Assembly: GCA_037974965.1 (NCBI GenBank)
Contig: JBBPFI010000017.1
Coordinates: 434,001-498,000 of the forward strand
Reading direction: 5' to 3'
From: Dacryopinax spathularia
Lineage: Eukaryota > Basidiomycota > Dacrymycetes > Dacrymycetales > Dacrymycetaceae
Length of the DNA: 64,000 nt
In this document: in pieces, positions 1 to 11,290 of the stretch
How positions within the stretch are numbered: position 1 is the first letter of the stretch
How the letters are laid out: each line of letters begins with the position of its first letter
Made by a program: the position numbers and the translations under genes
The notes under the pieces: model-generated
Database searches by the model: none
What the model saw: the letters and a program-made list of their open reading frames with translations, nothing else
Told to the model about the DNA's origin: nothing

Positions 1-1575
1 TGACCATGTACAGTAAGACCTGGTTATATGCAGTTAGAAAAATTGCAGTCGGTCGCTAGACACCTTCCGTACCTCGAATAAGGTATTCACCGATGAGCCA
101 CGGTTCAGGATTCGGGTCACCTCACCGAGCTTGCGCCGGTTATGGAACGACAGCGAAAGGTTCATGAGGTGGTCAAAGGACAAGAAGGACATTTCGCGGT
201 CAGCGAATTGCACGACAGGCAGCCCTAAGTAGCATGTCAGTATGCTCATCAGAAACTGAGAACGCAAGGCTTACACAGAGCACTCCGTACACTATCGATC
301 ACGGAGCTCGAAAGAAGCCGCACAATGACATATCTAGCCAGCGGCCACCAGGGTGCTACAGAAACAACGCATATATGCGCCTTTCATCAGCCAACCATCC
401 TTGGGTGTCAACAATTCACTTACACGTTCCGTAGGTCAGGGCATCGATCAGCTGAGCGAGGGTAATAGGCAGCAGGATATTGACCACCCGTCCGATAAGC
501 AAGATGACGATGCAAATTGACTACTCGGATTTTAGCTCATAATTCACCAATCCCTCAGAGGGTAACTCACTGCAAGGATCTGGAGATACCAGGATTTCGC
601 TGGCCAGAGATACGGCACGAGTTTCCACAGCCGCCTAGACATCTCCGACCAGCTCGGAATCGGTTCATCTTCTTTATCCTTTGGTGGGGTTTGCCCATCC
701 TTGGATTTACCATTAGCCTTAGCGTCAGCTTTGCCCGCCCTTGCGTTGGGCGTAGCCACCCCAGATGCAGGCAATGTGCCATAACCGTCGGCGGTTGCAG
801 GCTGGGGTGACCCATCATCACTTTCGCCCTGCTGGGTAGCTAGCAGACCTGTACGCTCCGATGCTGCCTCAGGAGCGACGTAGCGCGTCGGAGGGAAAAG
901 GATAGGAAGCAGCGGGATGAGAATGAGAATGCGCAGGAGGGAGACGCCAAGGTGTAGTGCGGGGCCGAGGAGGGGATAGTCCGGATCGTGACGCGGAACT
1001 ACGGGCATGAGGTGAGCAACAACACGAGGGACATACGCGGCATACGCACGATGGAAGACGTGCAGAGCGATGCAGAGCAAGACGAAGGTGGTAATTTCGC
1101 TTGCAGTCGCGAAGATCGTGAGCAGCTTGAGCGTCGCAGACGTCCATATCTCCCGTCCGTACGTCTCCTTCCAGGAACCAATACCAACTGCTCCAGTCCA
1201 AGTGAGGAAGTTCAGGACGATTGCGATCTGCGACCGACGTTAGTATGCGCGCTCGTATACCCAGCTATATGCACGTACATCCTCTCCCCTCCAGACGGGC
1301 ACACCTGGCTCCCATAACTTCTCCACCAGCCCACGGAACGCGATCACTCCCGCATCTCCAATCCAGCAGACAGCGAGCGCAACTCCACAGAACACGATAG
1401 CTGCGCGTCTTGGGGTGCGTACAGGTGCGAGAACGGCGACGATCTCGCTTGGTAGTTGTGGTTGAGATGTCGGCTCAGGTGCCGGCTTGAGCAGGGTAAG
1501 GGAGAGTGAGAGAACGAAGAGGAGCCCTGAGGATATGAGGCGGGTCAGAAAGAGGCCAAGATCCAGGTTCGCCAT
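1..1575 (-). CDS. ABC transporter, HMT1/ABCB6-like half-transporter, N-terminal part (runs off left edge)
   Basis: The start codon is the ATG at 1575-1573. The exons I read are 1575-1279, 1227-571, 520-424, 355-275, 234-73 and 19 to beyond base 1, joined by introns of 39-68 nt with good donors and CTNAC-type branch sites. The protein opens with several hydrophobic segments, as in the extra N-terminal membrane domain of HMT1/ABCB6-type transporters, then a Ser/Gly-rich linker. Next comes the start of the core membrane domain (GRVVNILLPITLAQLI, then FADREMSFLSFDHLMNLSLS and GEVTRILNRGSS), which is diagnostic for the ABCB6/HMT1/ATM1 group. The nucleotide-binding domain lies outside the window. 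Members of the group move glutathione- or phytochelatin-linked metals or related conjugates across vacuolar or mitochondrial membranes. The substrate here is inferred from the family only. It is divergent from the next gene. Confidence 0.85.
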
Positions 1576-2521
1576 CGCTCTTCAGCCCTGGTTTTCGTAA
1601 GCGCTCTTGATATGTTGGACGTCCGTGCTGCACAGTCTCGGACGCTGAGAGGCCGACCGATGAAGGTCAAGATGCGTAGCACCGACTGCTTCAGGTATAA
1701 CCGTACGCGGTCAAGGCCAACCGTCGTTGAAGACGGAAGGGTGCGAACGAAAAGGAAGGCCGAAAAGCTGAAGGCGGAGATGGTCGCCTTCTAACGTTAC
1801 ACACGACCGTTGAGCGGACGAGGGAGGCTAGGGCCAGTCGACGGAATCACACTCTGAACGCCCGTTACACATTCAAAGACAACCCTTTCGTCATTCCATT
1901 TGATTCGGCATACTCGGCCCCTATGCGCAGTTCCCCGCTGTCTAACAACAAGCTTCACCCCACACGATATACAGTATTTGCTATCTCAAGGCAGCTAACA
2001 CGCTACTACAATCGCCGATTATTGAAGCGAGTCATGAACAAGTAAAGGCACGTTGAGAACAGCCTTTGACCAGCCGCCCAACGCGCCGCAGCCGCACGCA
2101 AAATGCCGCGCCGGCACTCGCTGGCCCTTACGACAAGGCGCGTTCTGATCGGCATGCGAATCGATCAAATTCCGTGCAATCTCAGGAAGCCATGTTTCTT
2201 CCTGACACCACCTTGATTTCCAACAACAGTTTCAACAGATGACACCGCGACGATCGCCAGATAAGCTCATAACTTTGCTTGATCATCATCAAGACAATGC
2301 CATCTGGCAAGGCGGTGTGAGTTCCACTGATAACGCCCTACGAGGACGCGCGGAACGCGTCTCGTGACTCAACGTGACTAGCCTTGTTACAATTCGTCGA
2401 CTTGCTTCTACTTCGATTATCTGCTTCCCCTCAGCTGGACTCACCGAAGTCCTTGCAAGGGGGTATAAATGGATATGCTTGCTGACAATCACGGACGTCG
2501 TGGAACTATACCCTAGCGAGA
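1576..2521. promoter_or_regulatory. Divergent intergenic region between ABC transporter and beta-lactamase-like gene
   Basis: I see no convincing gene here. Both flanking genes are transcribed away from this stretch, so it must hold both promoters. The only clear element is the TATA-like box listed separately near the right side. Short open frames here lack splice logic and recognisable motifs. Confidence 0.5.
2464..2470 (+). promoter_or_regulatory. TATA-like box of the beta-lactamase-like gene
   Basis: TATAAAT lies about 52 bases before the ATG at 2522, in the place expected for a core promoter in fungi. Confidence 0.5.
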
Positions 2522-3718
2522 ATGTCGGTCTGCGGCACCACCGTTCCTGGTTACGAGTCCTTCCGCGCAGCGTTTGCCTCAGCGCAAAGCATCGACGCAG
2601 GCGGAGCGCAGCTCGCCATCTATCACAACGGTGTGAAAGTTGTCGACCTCTGGACCGGGAACGACCACATCAGGAACAGACCGTTCGACGGCGCAGGCTA
2701 TCATGTCTTCGCTTCAGCGACCAAGGCACTCGCAGCTACGGTCGCGCATCTGCTTGCTGAGCGCGGTCAGCTGGACATCAATGCTCCCATCGCTACCTAC
2801 TGGCGCGAGTTCGGCCAGCATGGGAAGGAGAAGATCACCCTGCGGATGGTGCTCACCCATACGTCTGGCTGCCCGGCGCTGCCTTCACAAATGAATATCA
2901 CTATGCGCGACTCCGTCAACTGGGACAAGATCATCCACTGCTTGGAAGATATGACGCCTTTCTATGAGCCTGGTACACAGGTGCTCTACGCACCCTTTAC
3001 CTTCGGATACCTCATCGGTGAAGTCGTACGCCGCATTACGGGAAAAACGATCGGCACTCTCTTTGCAGAAGAGATCGCCCGGCCGCTGGATCTTAGTCTC
3101 TGGATCGGCCTCCCAGAGGAGAAAGAGGACAAGTTCATCCCGGTGATGAACACTACGCCGCTCGAGGTCCTGCCCGACAAGATTCCAGTGAAGGTCAAGC
3201 GCCCACCGCCCGACATGTCGGACCCACTCGTGTCCGCCTACGCGACCTCCTTCAGTAGTACGAACGATGCCGACTTCAGGAATTCGCGTGAAGCACATGC
3301 CGCCGAGATCCCAGCTTCGAACGGCATCGGCGATGCCCGCAGCCTAGCAAAGTTCTACGCTCATCTTATTGGGGAAGTGGACGGCAAGCCGCCTCTTCTG
3401 AGCAAGGAGACGCTGAAGCGGATCACTAAGACGCAGACAGACGACATACCCGTCGCCGCACCATTCAGGGAGCGACATGCAGACGGCTATTTCCGCTTCG
3501 CGCTTGGATACGAGAAACCTTCTCCCCTGGGACAACCTATGCTGGGCGAGAACAGTTTTGGCCATGTTGGGTTTGGGGGCCGGTTGGGTTTCGCGGATCT
3601 TGATTCGGGTTTTGCGGTCGCATATATCTGTAACAACCCGGTTTGGGATTCGTCCTACCCCGATCCGAGGTGGTTGCCGTGGATGGATGAACTTCGGAAT
3701 TTCGCAAAGAAGGAGTGA
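2522..3718 (+). CDS. Serine beta-lactamase-like hydrolase (EstB / class C fold), 398 aa
   Basis: An uninterrupted frame of 398 residues, the usual length for this family. It shows the active-site serine motif S-A-T-K at about residues 65-68, the conserved stretch FGYLIGEVVRRITGKTIGT, and a C-terminal HVGFGGRLGFAD segment corresponding to the third active-site box (HxGxGG form). No signal peptide is evident, so a cytosolic enzyme is likely. Relatives in fungi are annotated as beta-lactamase/transpeptidase-like proteins or carboxylesterases acting on esters or lactones; the true substrate is unknown. It is intronless, unlike most neighbours. A close paralogue with the same blocks lies at the right edge of the window on the other strand. 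Confidence 0.88.
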   Translation: MSVCGTTVPGYESFRAAFASAQSIDAGGAQLAIYHNGVKVVDLWTGNDHIRNRPFDGAGYHVFASATKALAATVAHLLAERGQLDINAPIATYWREFGQHGKEKITLRMVLTHTSGCPALPSQMNITMRDSVNWDKIIHCLEDMTPFYEPGTQVLYAPFTFGYLIGEVVRRITGKTIGTLFAEEIARPLDLSLWIGLPEEKEDKFIPVMNTTPLEVLPDKIPVKVKRPPPDMSDPLVSAYATSFSSTNDADFRNSREAHAAEIPASNGIGDARSLAKFYAHLIGEVDGKPPLLSKETLKRITKTQTDDIPVAAPFRERHADGYFRFALGYEKPSPLGQPMLGENSFGHVGFGGRLGFADLDSGFAVAYICNNPVWDSSYPDPRWLPWMDELRNFAKKE

Positions 3719-3837
3719 AGCGAGTTTTGGTTAGTCAGCATATATGCACATGAGGTAGCCAATTCAATTCACTTCTAGAGTACATGCACGAATGCGGAGA
3801 CGACAGTCTATAACCAACCAGCCAGGGATATTGTGAA

Positions 3838-5122
3838 TCAATACTTCGTGTTGAGCGCCGCATTCAGCGCCCGAACCTGATCTCTCCAAAACTGCTTAGC
3901 GACCTTGGCCTCCGGTGCCAACGTCAGCCCATGCGGCACGCCGGGATACAGCTCCATCTGGCAATCCACCCCATTCTCCCTGAGCTTCTGCGCATATGCA
4001 ATGCCCTCGTCCCGTAATAGGTCTCTCCCAGCGACGGCGATATGCACGCTCGGATGGTGGGCTGGTATCGGAGCGAGGAGGACGGAGCAGTAGGGGTGCG
4101 AACTCTGCTCGCCGCCATACATGTCCCAGATTATGCGGAATTTCCTGAAGTCTTCTTGTACCTCGGCAGGCGCGTCGGCGAGGTTTTGCTTTAGGGGTTC
4201 GGGGAAGAAATGTGGATCGCATGTGACGGGCTATTTCCACCTCAGCAAGCAAAACGTACAAGGACAGACGAGAACTCACTACAAATAGATTGGCGTGCAC
4301 AATCCGAGAGGGATTATGCTCGGCGCAGTCTCGGAGCACGACACCAGCTGCGAGATTGGCACCCGCCGAGCAGCCCCACAAACCGATCCTGGTAGTGTCT
4401 ATATGGTACTTCTCGGAGTTTACGCAAACCCATGAGATCGCATGGTAGCAGTCTTCGAGTGGTATAGGGAACTTGTTCTCGGGTGAAAGACGGTAGTTCA
4501 CGTTGAAAACGACTGCACGGAGCTCGGAGGCGAAGAAGTCGGCGATTTCTGCGCCTTGTTTAGCATCCTTCGGACCGACGGGCCAGCAGCGGGGACTTAC
4601 GGTGATCTCCTTGCGCGTCACCGTGTATCCATCCACCTCTAAATGTAAACTTTGAACGATATAAGGAGCGGAAGGTGCAAAGCCTTACCCATGGTAGAAG
4701 ATCAACCCCGGCTGCAAAGCTTGCCGTTCTTCAGGTGGTACCTCAGGTGTATGCACCCGGACGGAGTATTCGCCCCCGTCATACTGTACATCGACATCCT
4801 CGAATTTGACCTTGACTTCTTGTCGGAAACGCCTCGCTAGAGGTTTCCGGATCACATGCACTTCGCTCAGCCATTGACGTGTACCTTCTACATCGAGGCC
4901 AGAAGGTGCCTCGTCCAGCCAAGGTTTCAGCTTGTCAACTTCCTGGACGTAGTTCTGATCCTCCCACTCGACCATGTTTCCACCGGGGTGTGTGGCAGCC
5001 TTAGGCTCCACTACCTCCGGTTTCTGAAGTCGGGCTTTCAGACTGGACAGGTCTGCTGACCCATTGACTAAGGTTGTTCCGGCGGCGGAGCCGTCCGTGT
5101 GACCGTTCGTGGCAGTAGGCAT
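3838..5122 (-). CDS. Alpha/beta hydrolase, hormone-sensitive-lipase-type esterase (HGGG, GxSxG)
   Basis: The first in-frame ATG is at 5122 (MPTATNGHTDG); the frame upstream opens only at a TTG. Four exons joined by three short introns give a continuous protein of about 380 residues. At the first junction the split codon restores the oxyanion-hole motif YHGGGW, followed by HGDAQGDHQIADFFASEL. Then come the nucleophile elbow G-C-S-A-G in GLWGCSAGANLA, the acid in AVAGRDLLRDEG and the catalytic histidine in GVPHGLTL. This is the complete Ser-Asp-His set of family IV/GDXG esterases. There is no clear signal peptide, so an intracellular esterase acting on short acyl esters or a xenobiotic is likely. 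It converges with the beta-lactamase-like gene, with about 120 bases between stops. The Cys in the elbow (GCSAG rather than GDSAG) is unusual but tolerated in the family. Confidence 0.87.
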
Positions 5123-5979
5123 CGTGAGCTTCGAGGGTGACACAGTCAAGCTCTCAGGGGATCAGACTTGTTGTCGCCTAGGATTGCGAATATATGGTCC
5201 GAACAGAGAGCGATGGGCGGGGCCGAAGAACTCGCCCAGATTACCGGCGGACAATCACCGCTGGAACCCGGCGGATTAGATTTCATGCGCAGGTCAGCGG
5301 CCGGAATTACCGCGTGATGCTGATCCAGCCGGTATGGAACGGTGCCTGTCGATGCGTCTGAATGAAGTTATTCATCCAATGAAGCGGGGTTGTACTTATT
5401 CCTGGTGGTGGTCACCGTCAGGGGTCGCAAAGGAAGATCGCACGCCACCGGTTGGAACCCTTGCACCCGCTCGGCCCTTCTCTCGGCGGAACTCGTCTTT
5501 TGCCAGATACGCTCTGGCGGCGTGAACCTCGGTCGAAATCTCGTCTTTCTACAGGTTATGGCTGGAAAAAACAGTATCTGAAGGCTTGTGCGCTATGTAT
5601 GGTCGGACTTTCGACTCGAAGGAGCGCGGATCGGTACAGACACGCGATTCAGTCATGCACACCTGATTAAAGATGCCAACTAACGAGAAAGCACTCGCTA
5701 TAAGACATCAACGGTTCGGCGCCATGTTCGGTCAATCTCAATATAGACCAGTCTTGTGCTTCTCTACCTCTGACGTCCACCTTTGACGGGGCCGACGCCG
5801 CTGCAAACCGCCGCACTGCGAAGATCTGTGAACTTTTGCGCTCTGAGACTTGCATAGCCGGTGCGCGGAGCCCCGGCATTCAAAACTACATAAGGTCAAT
5901 ACTGCCCGGACACAGCCTGCATCTCCCCACACTCTTCCCCGCATTCTTCTCAATTTCGAAGGACTCTGCGACCCTGGAG
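5123..5979. promoter_or_regulatory. Divergent intergenic region between esterase and sugar transporter
   Basis: The two flanking genes point outward, so both promoters and 5' leaders lie here. I see no further gene. The open frames at 5334-5670 overlap one another in three frames and carry no motif. Confidence 0.45.
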
Positions 5980-8237
5980 ATGTCAGAAAGCATTGAAAAG
6001 TACACGGCTTCGGAGCAGGAGAATGTCGCGGACGGGCACACGATTGATGTGGCGGAGCAGACCCATCATCCAAAGAGTATGCCGTCCCATCGATTCCTTG
6101 TGCTTGCTGTCCTGATTGTTACTTTCTCCTTAGACTGGCTCAATTTCCGTGTGATTGCGAATGGTACGCTGGTTTCAATGACTTTACGAGCCGTCTCACC
6201 CCTCCTGAAGCTCTCATCATCGGATTGTCGCTTGGTCTGTACGGCTACGACAATGTCTTCGTTGTAAGCCACTCTGCGGATGTGATAGCCCCGCCTCACG
6301 GCCTGTGTAGGGACCGCTGGTTTCTTTGCCTCTGTTTGTCCTGAAGTATCAAGGACCAGGGGTGGGCGGCGTGCCAGCCTTCACGGTGAGTCCTGCTTCC
6401 TCCGCTGCTGGGAGTTGCTGATGAGCATCGCTGGAAACAGGCAAACAGCCTTGTGTACGTATCACAGCGTGACCATTTTTTTCAACCCCCACTTATCGCG
6501 TTCATAGACTCATGGTCTGCATACCCCTCGTTGGAGCTGCGCTCGGCGCATTTGGTGCAGTACCGACACAGAACTATCTGGGGCGGAAAGGCACCTTCCT
6601 GCTTGCCTATGCACTATGCTGCATTCCCGGCAGTTTCTTGCAGCTGTTTGCACCCAATATGGGCGCAATGGTGTTCGGTTGGCACTGATGTTATCCTGCC
6701 AAATTTGAACACGGCCATGCTGACTTCCTTGCAGGTCGCGCGTGGAACTGTCAGTGTCTCTGCAAGTCTTGGCTGCATCCGACGTTGACTCATGCGTAGA
6801 TTTCGGCATCAGCATGCTGACCAACGCTGCACCCATTTGGCTGTCTGAACTCATGTTAGCACGTCTAACGTATTCATCCTCCCCGTTGTGCTGACTTCAC
6901 CTTCAGGCCCGCACACGTCCGCGGTCGAGTAAGTTGGCCTGGCCAAATACATCCCTTTCTGATGCTAACCGTCGTCCCAGTCGGTTGGCTCAGCAATTGC
7001 TGGTGTTGGAGTGGTACAGATCTGTGCAGCAGTGATCGTATGGGGAACGTCGCAGATCCCAGACGACGTGAGCAGATATTGGTCGTCCAGCATCCACAAG
7101 CTGACAGGCTTGCAGAGACAATTCCAAATTCCGCTGGCAGTACAAGCCTCCGTCCCCGTCGTGCTGTTCTTCTTGACGCTGCTCGCAACCGAGTCTCCAG
7201 TCTGGCTGCTCTCGAAAAACCGACACGACGAGGCCAGGCGTAACATGCTCTCCTTGCGGAACAACAACGCCGAAGTCACAGATGCTGAACTCGCTGTTCA
7301 AGCTATCGCTCTCAAGCAAAAGGACGAGCTGGCCAAGAAGGTTCGTTGGTGGGATATGCTGAAGAAGAAGCACATCGAACGGACAATCATGGCCGGCTTT
7401 CCGACTAGCGCGAGTCAGGCTAGCGGTGTTGCCTTGGTCGGGACATACGGCACTGTCCTTCTGATCGAAGCTGGAATCCCGAACGCATATGTGGTCACCA
7501 TCATCGTCACTGCTGTCCAGTTCGCTGGTGCTTGCTTCGGCCCCTGGCTGTATGATCGTGCCGGCCGACGCTCGACCGCCTTGTTCGTCTACGTGATCAT
7601 CACCATCCTGTCCGCTGCATTGGCTGGACTGGGCTACACCGGTCTTTTGACCGCAACGCAACAGCATGCTTTCGCGGCTCTCACCATCCTGCTATCTTTC
7701 TCGAACGCAATTACGAACGCACTAGGCATGTTGATGGCGACGGAAATCCCGACGGCGACCCTACGCGAACCAACGATGACTTGGATGACTTTCTGGGGCT
7801 ATGTGACTGCCATTTGCACGACGTTTATCATCCCTGAGATAATCAGCGCCGGAGCGTACGTCTATCTTCACCTCATAGGGTACAGGATGCTGACCCGTTC
7901 TCGTTAGCGGCAACATGGGTCCGAAGGCATATATCATCTTCACTTGCACAAGTCTCGTCATCGTTGTCATCATCTATTTCTACCTGTGATTTTCTTGCAT
8001 TCCTCCCGATGTTTAGTGCTGACGGTTGCGCAGGCCCGAAACAGCTGGTCGTACGTTGGCGGACATCGACGAGCTATATGGAACCGGTCTTCCCAAGCGC
8101 AAATGGTCCAGTACGTACGGTATGCGCGCGTTTCAGAGACCTTGACTTACGCTTGGGTAGGCTATGTATGCAGCGTAACGAATAATGAGGCAGCCATGGA
8201 GCTTGAAGCGGAGCATCACCAGGCAGTATCAGCATAG
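5980..8237 (+). CDS. MFS sugar transporter (sugar porter family)
   Basis: Start ATG at 5980 (MSESIEKYTASEQ). I read about ten short introns whose junctions restore family blocks in order: EWYAGFNDFTSRLTPPEALI, GLSLGLYGYDNVFV, GPLVSLPLFVLKYQGPGVGG, GAFGAVPTQNYLGRKGTF, WNYFGISMLTNAAPIWLSE, MPAHVRGR, the central linker, YDRAGRRS, TEIPTATLREPTM and PETAGRTLADIDELY, then a stop at 8235-8237. The GRK, PAHVRGR and PETAGR signatures are those of the fungal sugar porter branch (hexose or alpha-glucoside/lactose permease-like), with twelve membrane helices at the plasma membrane. One oddity is that the frame must change around 6123-6135, between VLIVTFS and LAQFPCDCEWYAG, and no normal-length intron fits there. 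This could be a very short intron, an indel, or a sequence error. Everything downstream reads cleanly. Confidence 0.85.
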
Positions 8238-8661
8238 CCGCAGTTTGTATATTGAGTGCTGTGCGGTCCCAGGTGGCTATTTTATGTGTAATGATAGGGA
8301 GATGTTGGATCGGCGCTGTCATTGCAAGATACTTCCCGCGCTCTCCTCAGTCACCATGCATGCTATCATCATAGCGCTCTCTCCCTACATACCATCCAAC
8401 CAAGCAGAGATAACCGTCGGGAATCAGCTGGAAAAGAATGGGAGTGAAAGCCTATTTCGATACCCCACAAAATTGGACCCTTTCAGTTGCGGCGGGGTCG
8501 GCACGAAGTGTGGAGGACACAAGACCTGAACCGCCATGTGGAGGACGAGGTCATCGGCAGCAGCCCGACACACGATGCCTCGCCTCCATATACACCTCTT
8601 GCCACCTTAAGACCACTGCTTGCTACTGCTTGTTCGACCTATCAACTGTGAGAAAAGCATC
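8238..8661. other. Intergenic, no gene seen
   Basis: This stretch holds the 3' end of the transporter transcript and the promoter of the first MYND gene. A weak TATA-like CATATAC lies about 70 bases before the MYND start. I see nothing else. Confidence 0.4.
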
Positions 8662-9535
8662 ATGTTCGGCGGAGGCGACTTCAAGCCCAAGTCGGCTTTC
8701 GTCCATGTCACGATCATGGGCGACCAGAACAAGGGGGATAGGATGACGATCGACTTCAACGTGCCCTGCGACGTGGAGGCGCTCAGAGAGAACAGAGATG
8801 AGCAGGGGAAGTTCATCGCTGAGTCGATCCACAAGTTTGAGAAGGAGCTGAAGTATTCGGCACCGTGGACATGCTTCGCTTGTGGTGCGCCCTGTCATCT
8901 CCCTCACCCAATATGGATTGCTCTAATAGGTGCATACAGGAGAACCTGCGCATGAGGTCGTTCACAACCCGATGTCATGGCTACATGCTCAGCCTGCGTT
9001 CGTGATGGACTACGTACACATGGTCTGCCGGCGATCAAAGCCCTCATGCCGCAAGCTGGTGGAACAATCGATTGCGGAACTCTCAGAGGAGATGGGCGTT
9101 GGCTCCACCGCTCCGCCTCAGCCTGTCTCAACACCGTCAGCAGAGGCGGGAGGAGCGTTAGCTCAAGGGGCAGAGAATGAGGAGGACAAGGGCGAACCGA
9201 GCAGCGAGAATGCTGCGGGCGGTTGTGCGGTATGCGGGAAAGAAGACAAGACTCTCCAATGCAGCCGGTGTAAGACGATTCGGTACTGCTCTGCCGACTG
9301 CCAAAAGGCCGATTACCCGCGGCATAAGGTCATCTGTAAATGGGTGCGTAGCAACTGCACGGCCTGGCACACATCGTACTAAGCGAGTTCGCAGGTGGAT
9401 AACGTGGAGAAATCGTTTGCTGCGGATAAGAAGGAGAAGGAGGAAAAGCCAGGTGGGGACGACTGGCCCGCGGGGATACCAAGACCGTTCGATGGCACTG
9501 CGCCGGCGCATGAGCATGATCATAGCAACTGTTAG
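8662..9535 (+). CDS. MYND-type zinc finger protein, copy 1
   Basis: Three exons: 8662-8884, 8940-9343 and 9395-9535. The start is the ATG that matches the start of the neighbouring paralogue (MFGGGDF versus MFGNQAT). The N-terminal domain, with VTIMGDQNKGDRMTIDFNVP and a WTCFACGEPAHE segment bearing a C-x2-C pair at the first splice junction, is shared by both copies and is not one I can name. The C-terminal part is a complete MYND finger: CAVCGKEDKTLQCSRCK, then YCSADCQKADYPRHKVICKW, with all Cys/His ligands present. MYND fingers bind proline-rich peptides or act as structural modules, and they are greatly expanded in mushroom genomes. The exon after the finger encodes a charged tail. The function is unknown beyond likely protein-protein contact. 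Confidence 0.85.
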
Positions 9536-10084
9536 TGGACTGGGAAGATGTTGGGGTTGTCGGGAGGTCCAGTTGTTCAGGGTTGAAGGGATATCATGTT
9601 ATGGCACGCTGCGCCATGTAGCTGATGTACCCACTTTGTGAGAATGTGTACTGTCAACAATATGTCCGGAACTATGGCCTACGTCCGACCCATCAACAAG
9701 TCGAGCCTCGGCCGAGGGTAGGATTACAACCTGCAGCCTCCTCGTTATCCGGACAGCGCAAAGGATAGGGATTGCGCTACCCTACAGAGGATTTCGCAAG
9801 GAATGGAAAGGTGTTACTCGAAAGCCATTGGAAAGCCATCTTGGGAAGGCTTGTATCGACTCATCATGGAGAAGAAGGCTGTATGGACTCGTCAATTGTT
9901 GACAGGAGGCTGAACCCAATATTCTTGGTGACTGTTCGAGCAGGGACGGACACAAGACCTCATCATTACCCCTACATGAGTCATTCTCAGCCTCTTAGCC
10001 CCCGCAATCGCTGACCGTTATATATACGTCTTTCCACCTTGATAAAGAGGCGAGCTTTTCCAACAACTCTGGACAGGAGCCATT
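9536..10084 (+). promoter_or_regulatory. Spacer between tandem MYND genes with TATA-like box
   Basis: No gene is visible. A TATATATA box at 10019-10026 lies about 60 bases before the second MYND ATG and is the likely core promoter. Confidence 0.45.
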
Positions 10085-10849
10085 ATGTTCGGTAACCAAG
10101 CCACTAGCACTGGGTCAGCGTTGGTGCGCCTCACCATCCTGGGCGACCAGATGACAGGCGGCCGGATGCACATCAACTTTAAGATACCGTGCGACGTTGA
10201 AGCTTTGCACAAGGACCCAGAGCTGCAAAAGCGGTTTATCGGTTGGAGCGTCGTGAAGCTCCAGAAGGAGATGAAGCACTCGGGGCCGTGGATGTGCTTT
10301 GGATGTGGTGCGCACTCCAGCCATAGGTCTTGACGCGCACCATGCTGATTGTCTTGCTCGACAGGTGAACCAGCTCATGAAACGCATCATAGTCAGATGT
10401 CATGGCTGCATTCGGAGAATCCCATGATGATGGCTTGGTGTCATATGGTGTGCTCCTGGGCAAACCCATTGTGTCGCGCTCTGGTCGAAGAAGACGTGGC
10501 GGAGACGGGCGATATCGGCGGTATCAAGCCACAGAGGTTGGTGAGCGCGATGGGAGGACAGCCGAGAGACCCTCCGTCCAGCTGGGCACCGAGCACCAGG
10601 AGCGCCGCGCGTTCGTGCGCTGTTTGTGGGAAGGAGGACAGGGAGCTGCAGTGCAGCCGGTGTAAGGTCATTCGGTACTGCTCTGCCGAGTGCCAGAAAG
10701 TGGACTATCCTCGCCACAAAGTGATCTGTAAATGGGTACGCTACGCTTGTGCCGTGTGGGGTTGCATTTACTGATGTGTTCGACAGGTGGATCACGTGGA
10801 GAGGATCGCCCATGGTCAGGACGAGGAGGATGTCGATGGCGACCATTGA
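10085..10849 (+). CDS. MYND-type zinc finger protein, copy 2
   Basis: Three exons: 10085-10307, 10365-10735 and 10787-10849. Intron positions and phases are the same as in the copy upstream, so this is a tandem duplicate. The same N-terminal block (VRLTILGDQMTGGRMHINFK) leads into CFGCGEPAHE. The MYND finger is intact: CAVCGKEDRELQCSRCK, then YCSAECQKVDYPRHKVICKW. The linker before the finger and the C-terminal tail are shorter and divergent. The 3' untranslated region is cut by the LTR element, which begins 22 bases after the stop, so this gene may now use a poly(A) site in the LTR or be affected by it. Confidence 0.85.
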
Positions 10850-10866
10850 CCGACCGGAATTTCAGG

Positions 10867-10870
10867 CCAT
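10867..10870. repeat. Target-site duplication (left), CCAT
   Basis: CCAT immediately precedes the left LTR, and the same four bases follow the right LTR at 21442-21445. A 4-6 bp duplication is expected for LTR-element integration. Confidence 0.7.
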
Positions 10871-11290
10871 TGAACTGTTCGACACTATCGTAGATAGTGT
10901 CTGTAGTTCTAGTTTAATGGGATATCGTTATTGATTCAGTCAAAAGGAGTGTGGTGTGTATAAAGGCACTGGACGATAGTCGTCGTTAACGGTCGAAGAT
11001 AACGCTGTTAACGCTGAGGCGAACGGATAGGGAGTAGGGAGAGAGAGAGAGAGAAAAGAAGAAAAGCGAGAGAGAAGATATATCGAGTCCGTCGTTCCCA
11101 GCGCAAATCTTTCAGGCACAGGCACAGGAACAGGAACCAGTCTTGCTTGGGTCCACTGTGGCGCTTTCGGCTGCATGTAACGCCGTGCGGTAGCGTTAAC
11201 GCCATGCGGTAACGATCCATCGGCGGTATTCGGCGTCGGCGATATCGGATTGGAGTGGACAGCTACTATTAACTAGCTACAGACAGTACA
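10871..11290 (-). repeat. Left LTR (3' LTR in element orientation), 420 bp
   Basis: Begins TGAACTG and ends CAGTACA on the plus strand (TG...CA). Contains a GA-rich run near 11040-11075. Also contains a tandem pair of an 18-base motif, TAACGCCGTGCGGTAGCG at 11178-11195 and TAACGCCATGCGGTAACG at 11197-11214. Confidence 0.95.

Noticed and set aside
544-1317. Plus-strand open frames over the ABC transporter
   Set aside because: Shadows of the minus-strand gene, whose exons join cleanly and match the family.
10940-11220. Open frames within both LTRs (70 and 78 residues)
   Set aside because: Present because the LTRs are identical; no motif and overlapping frames.
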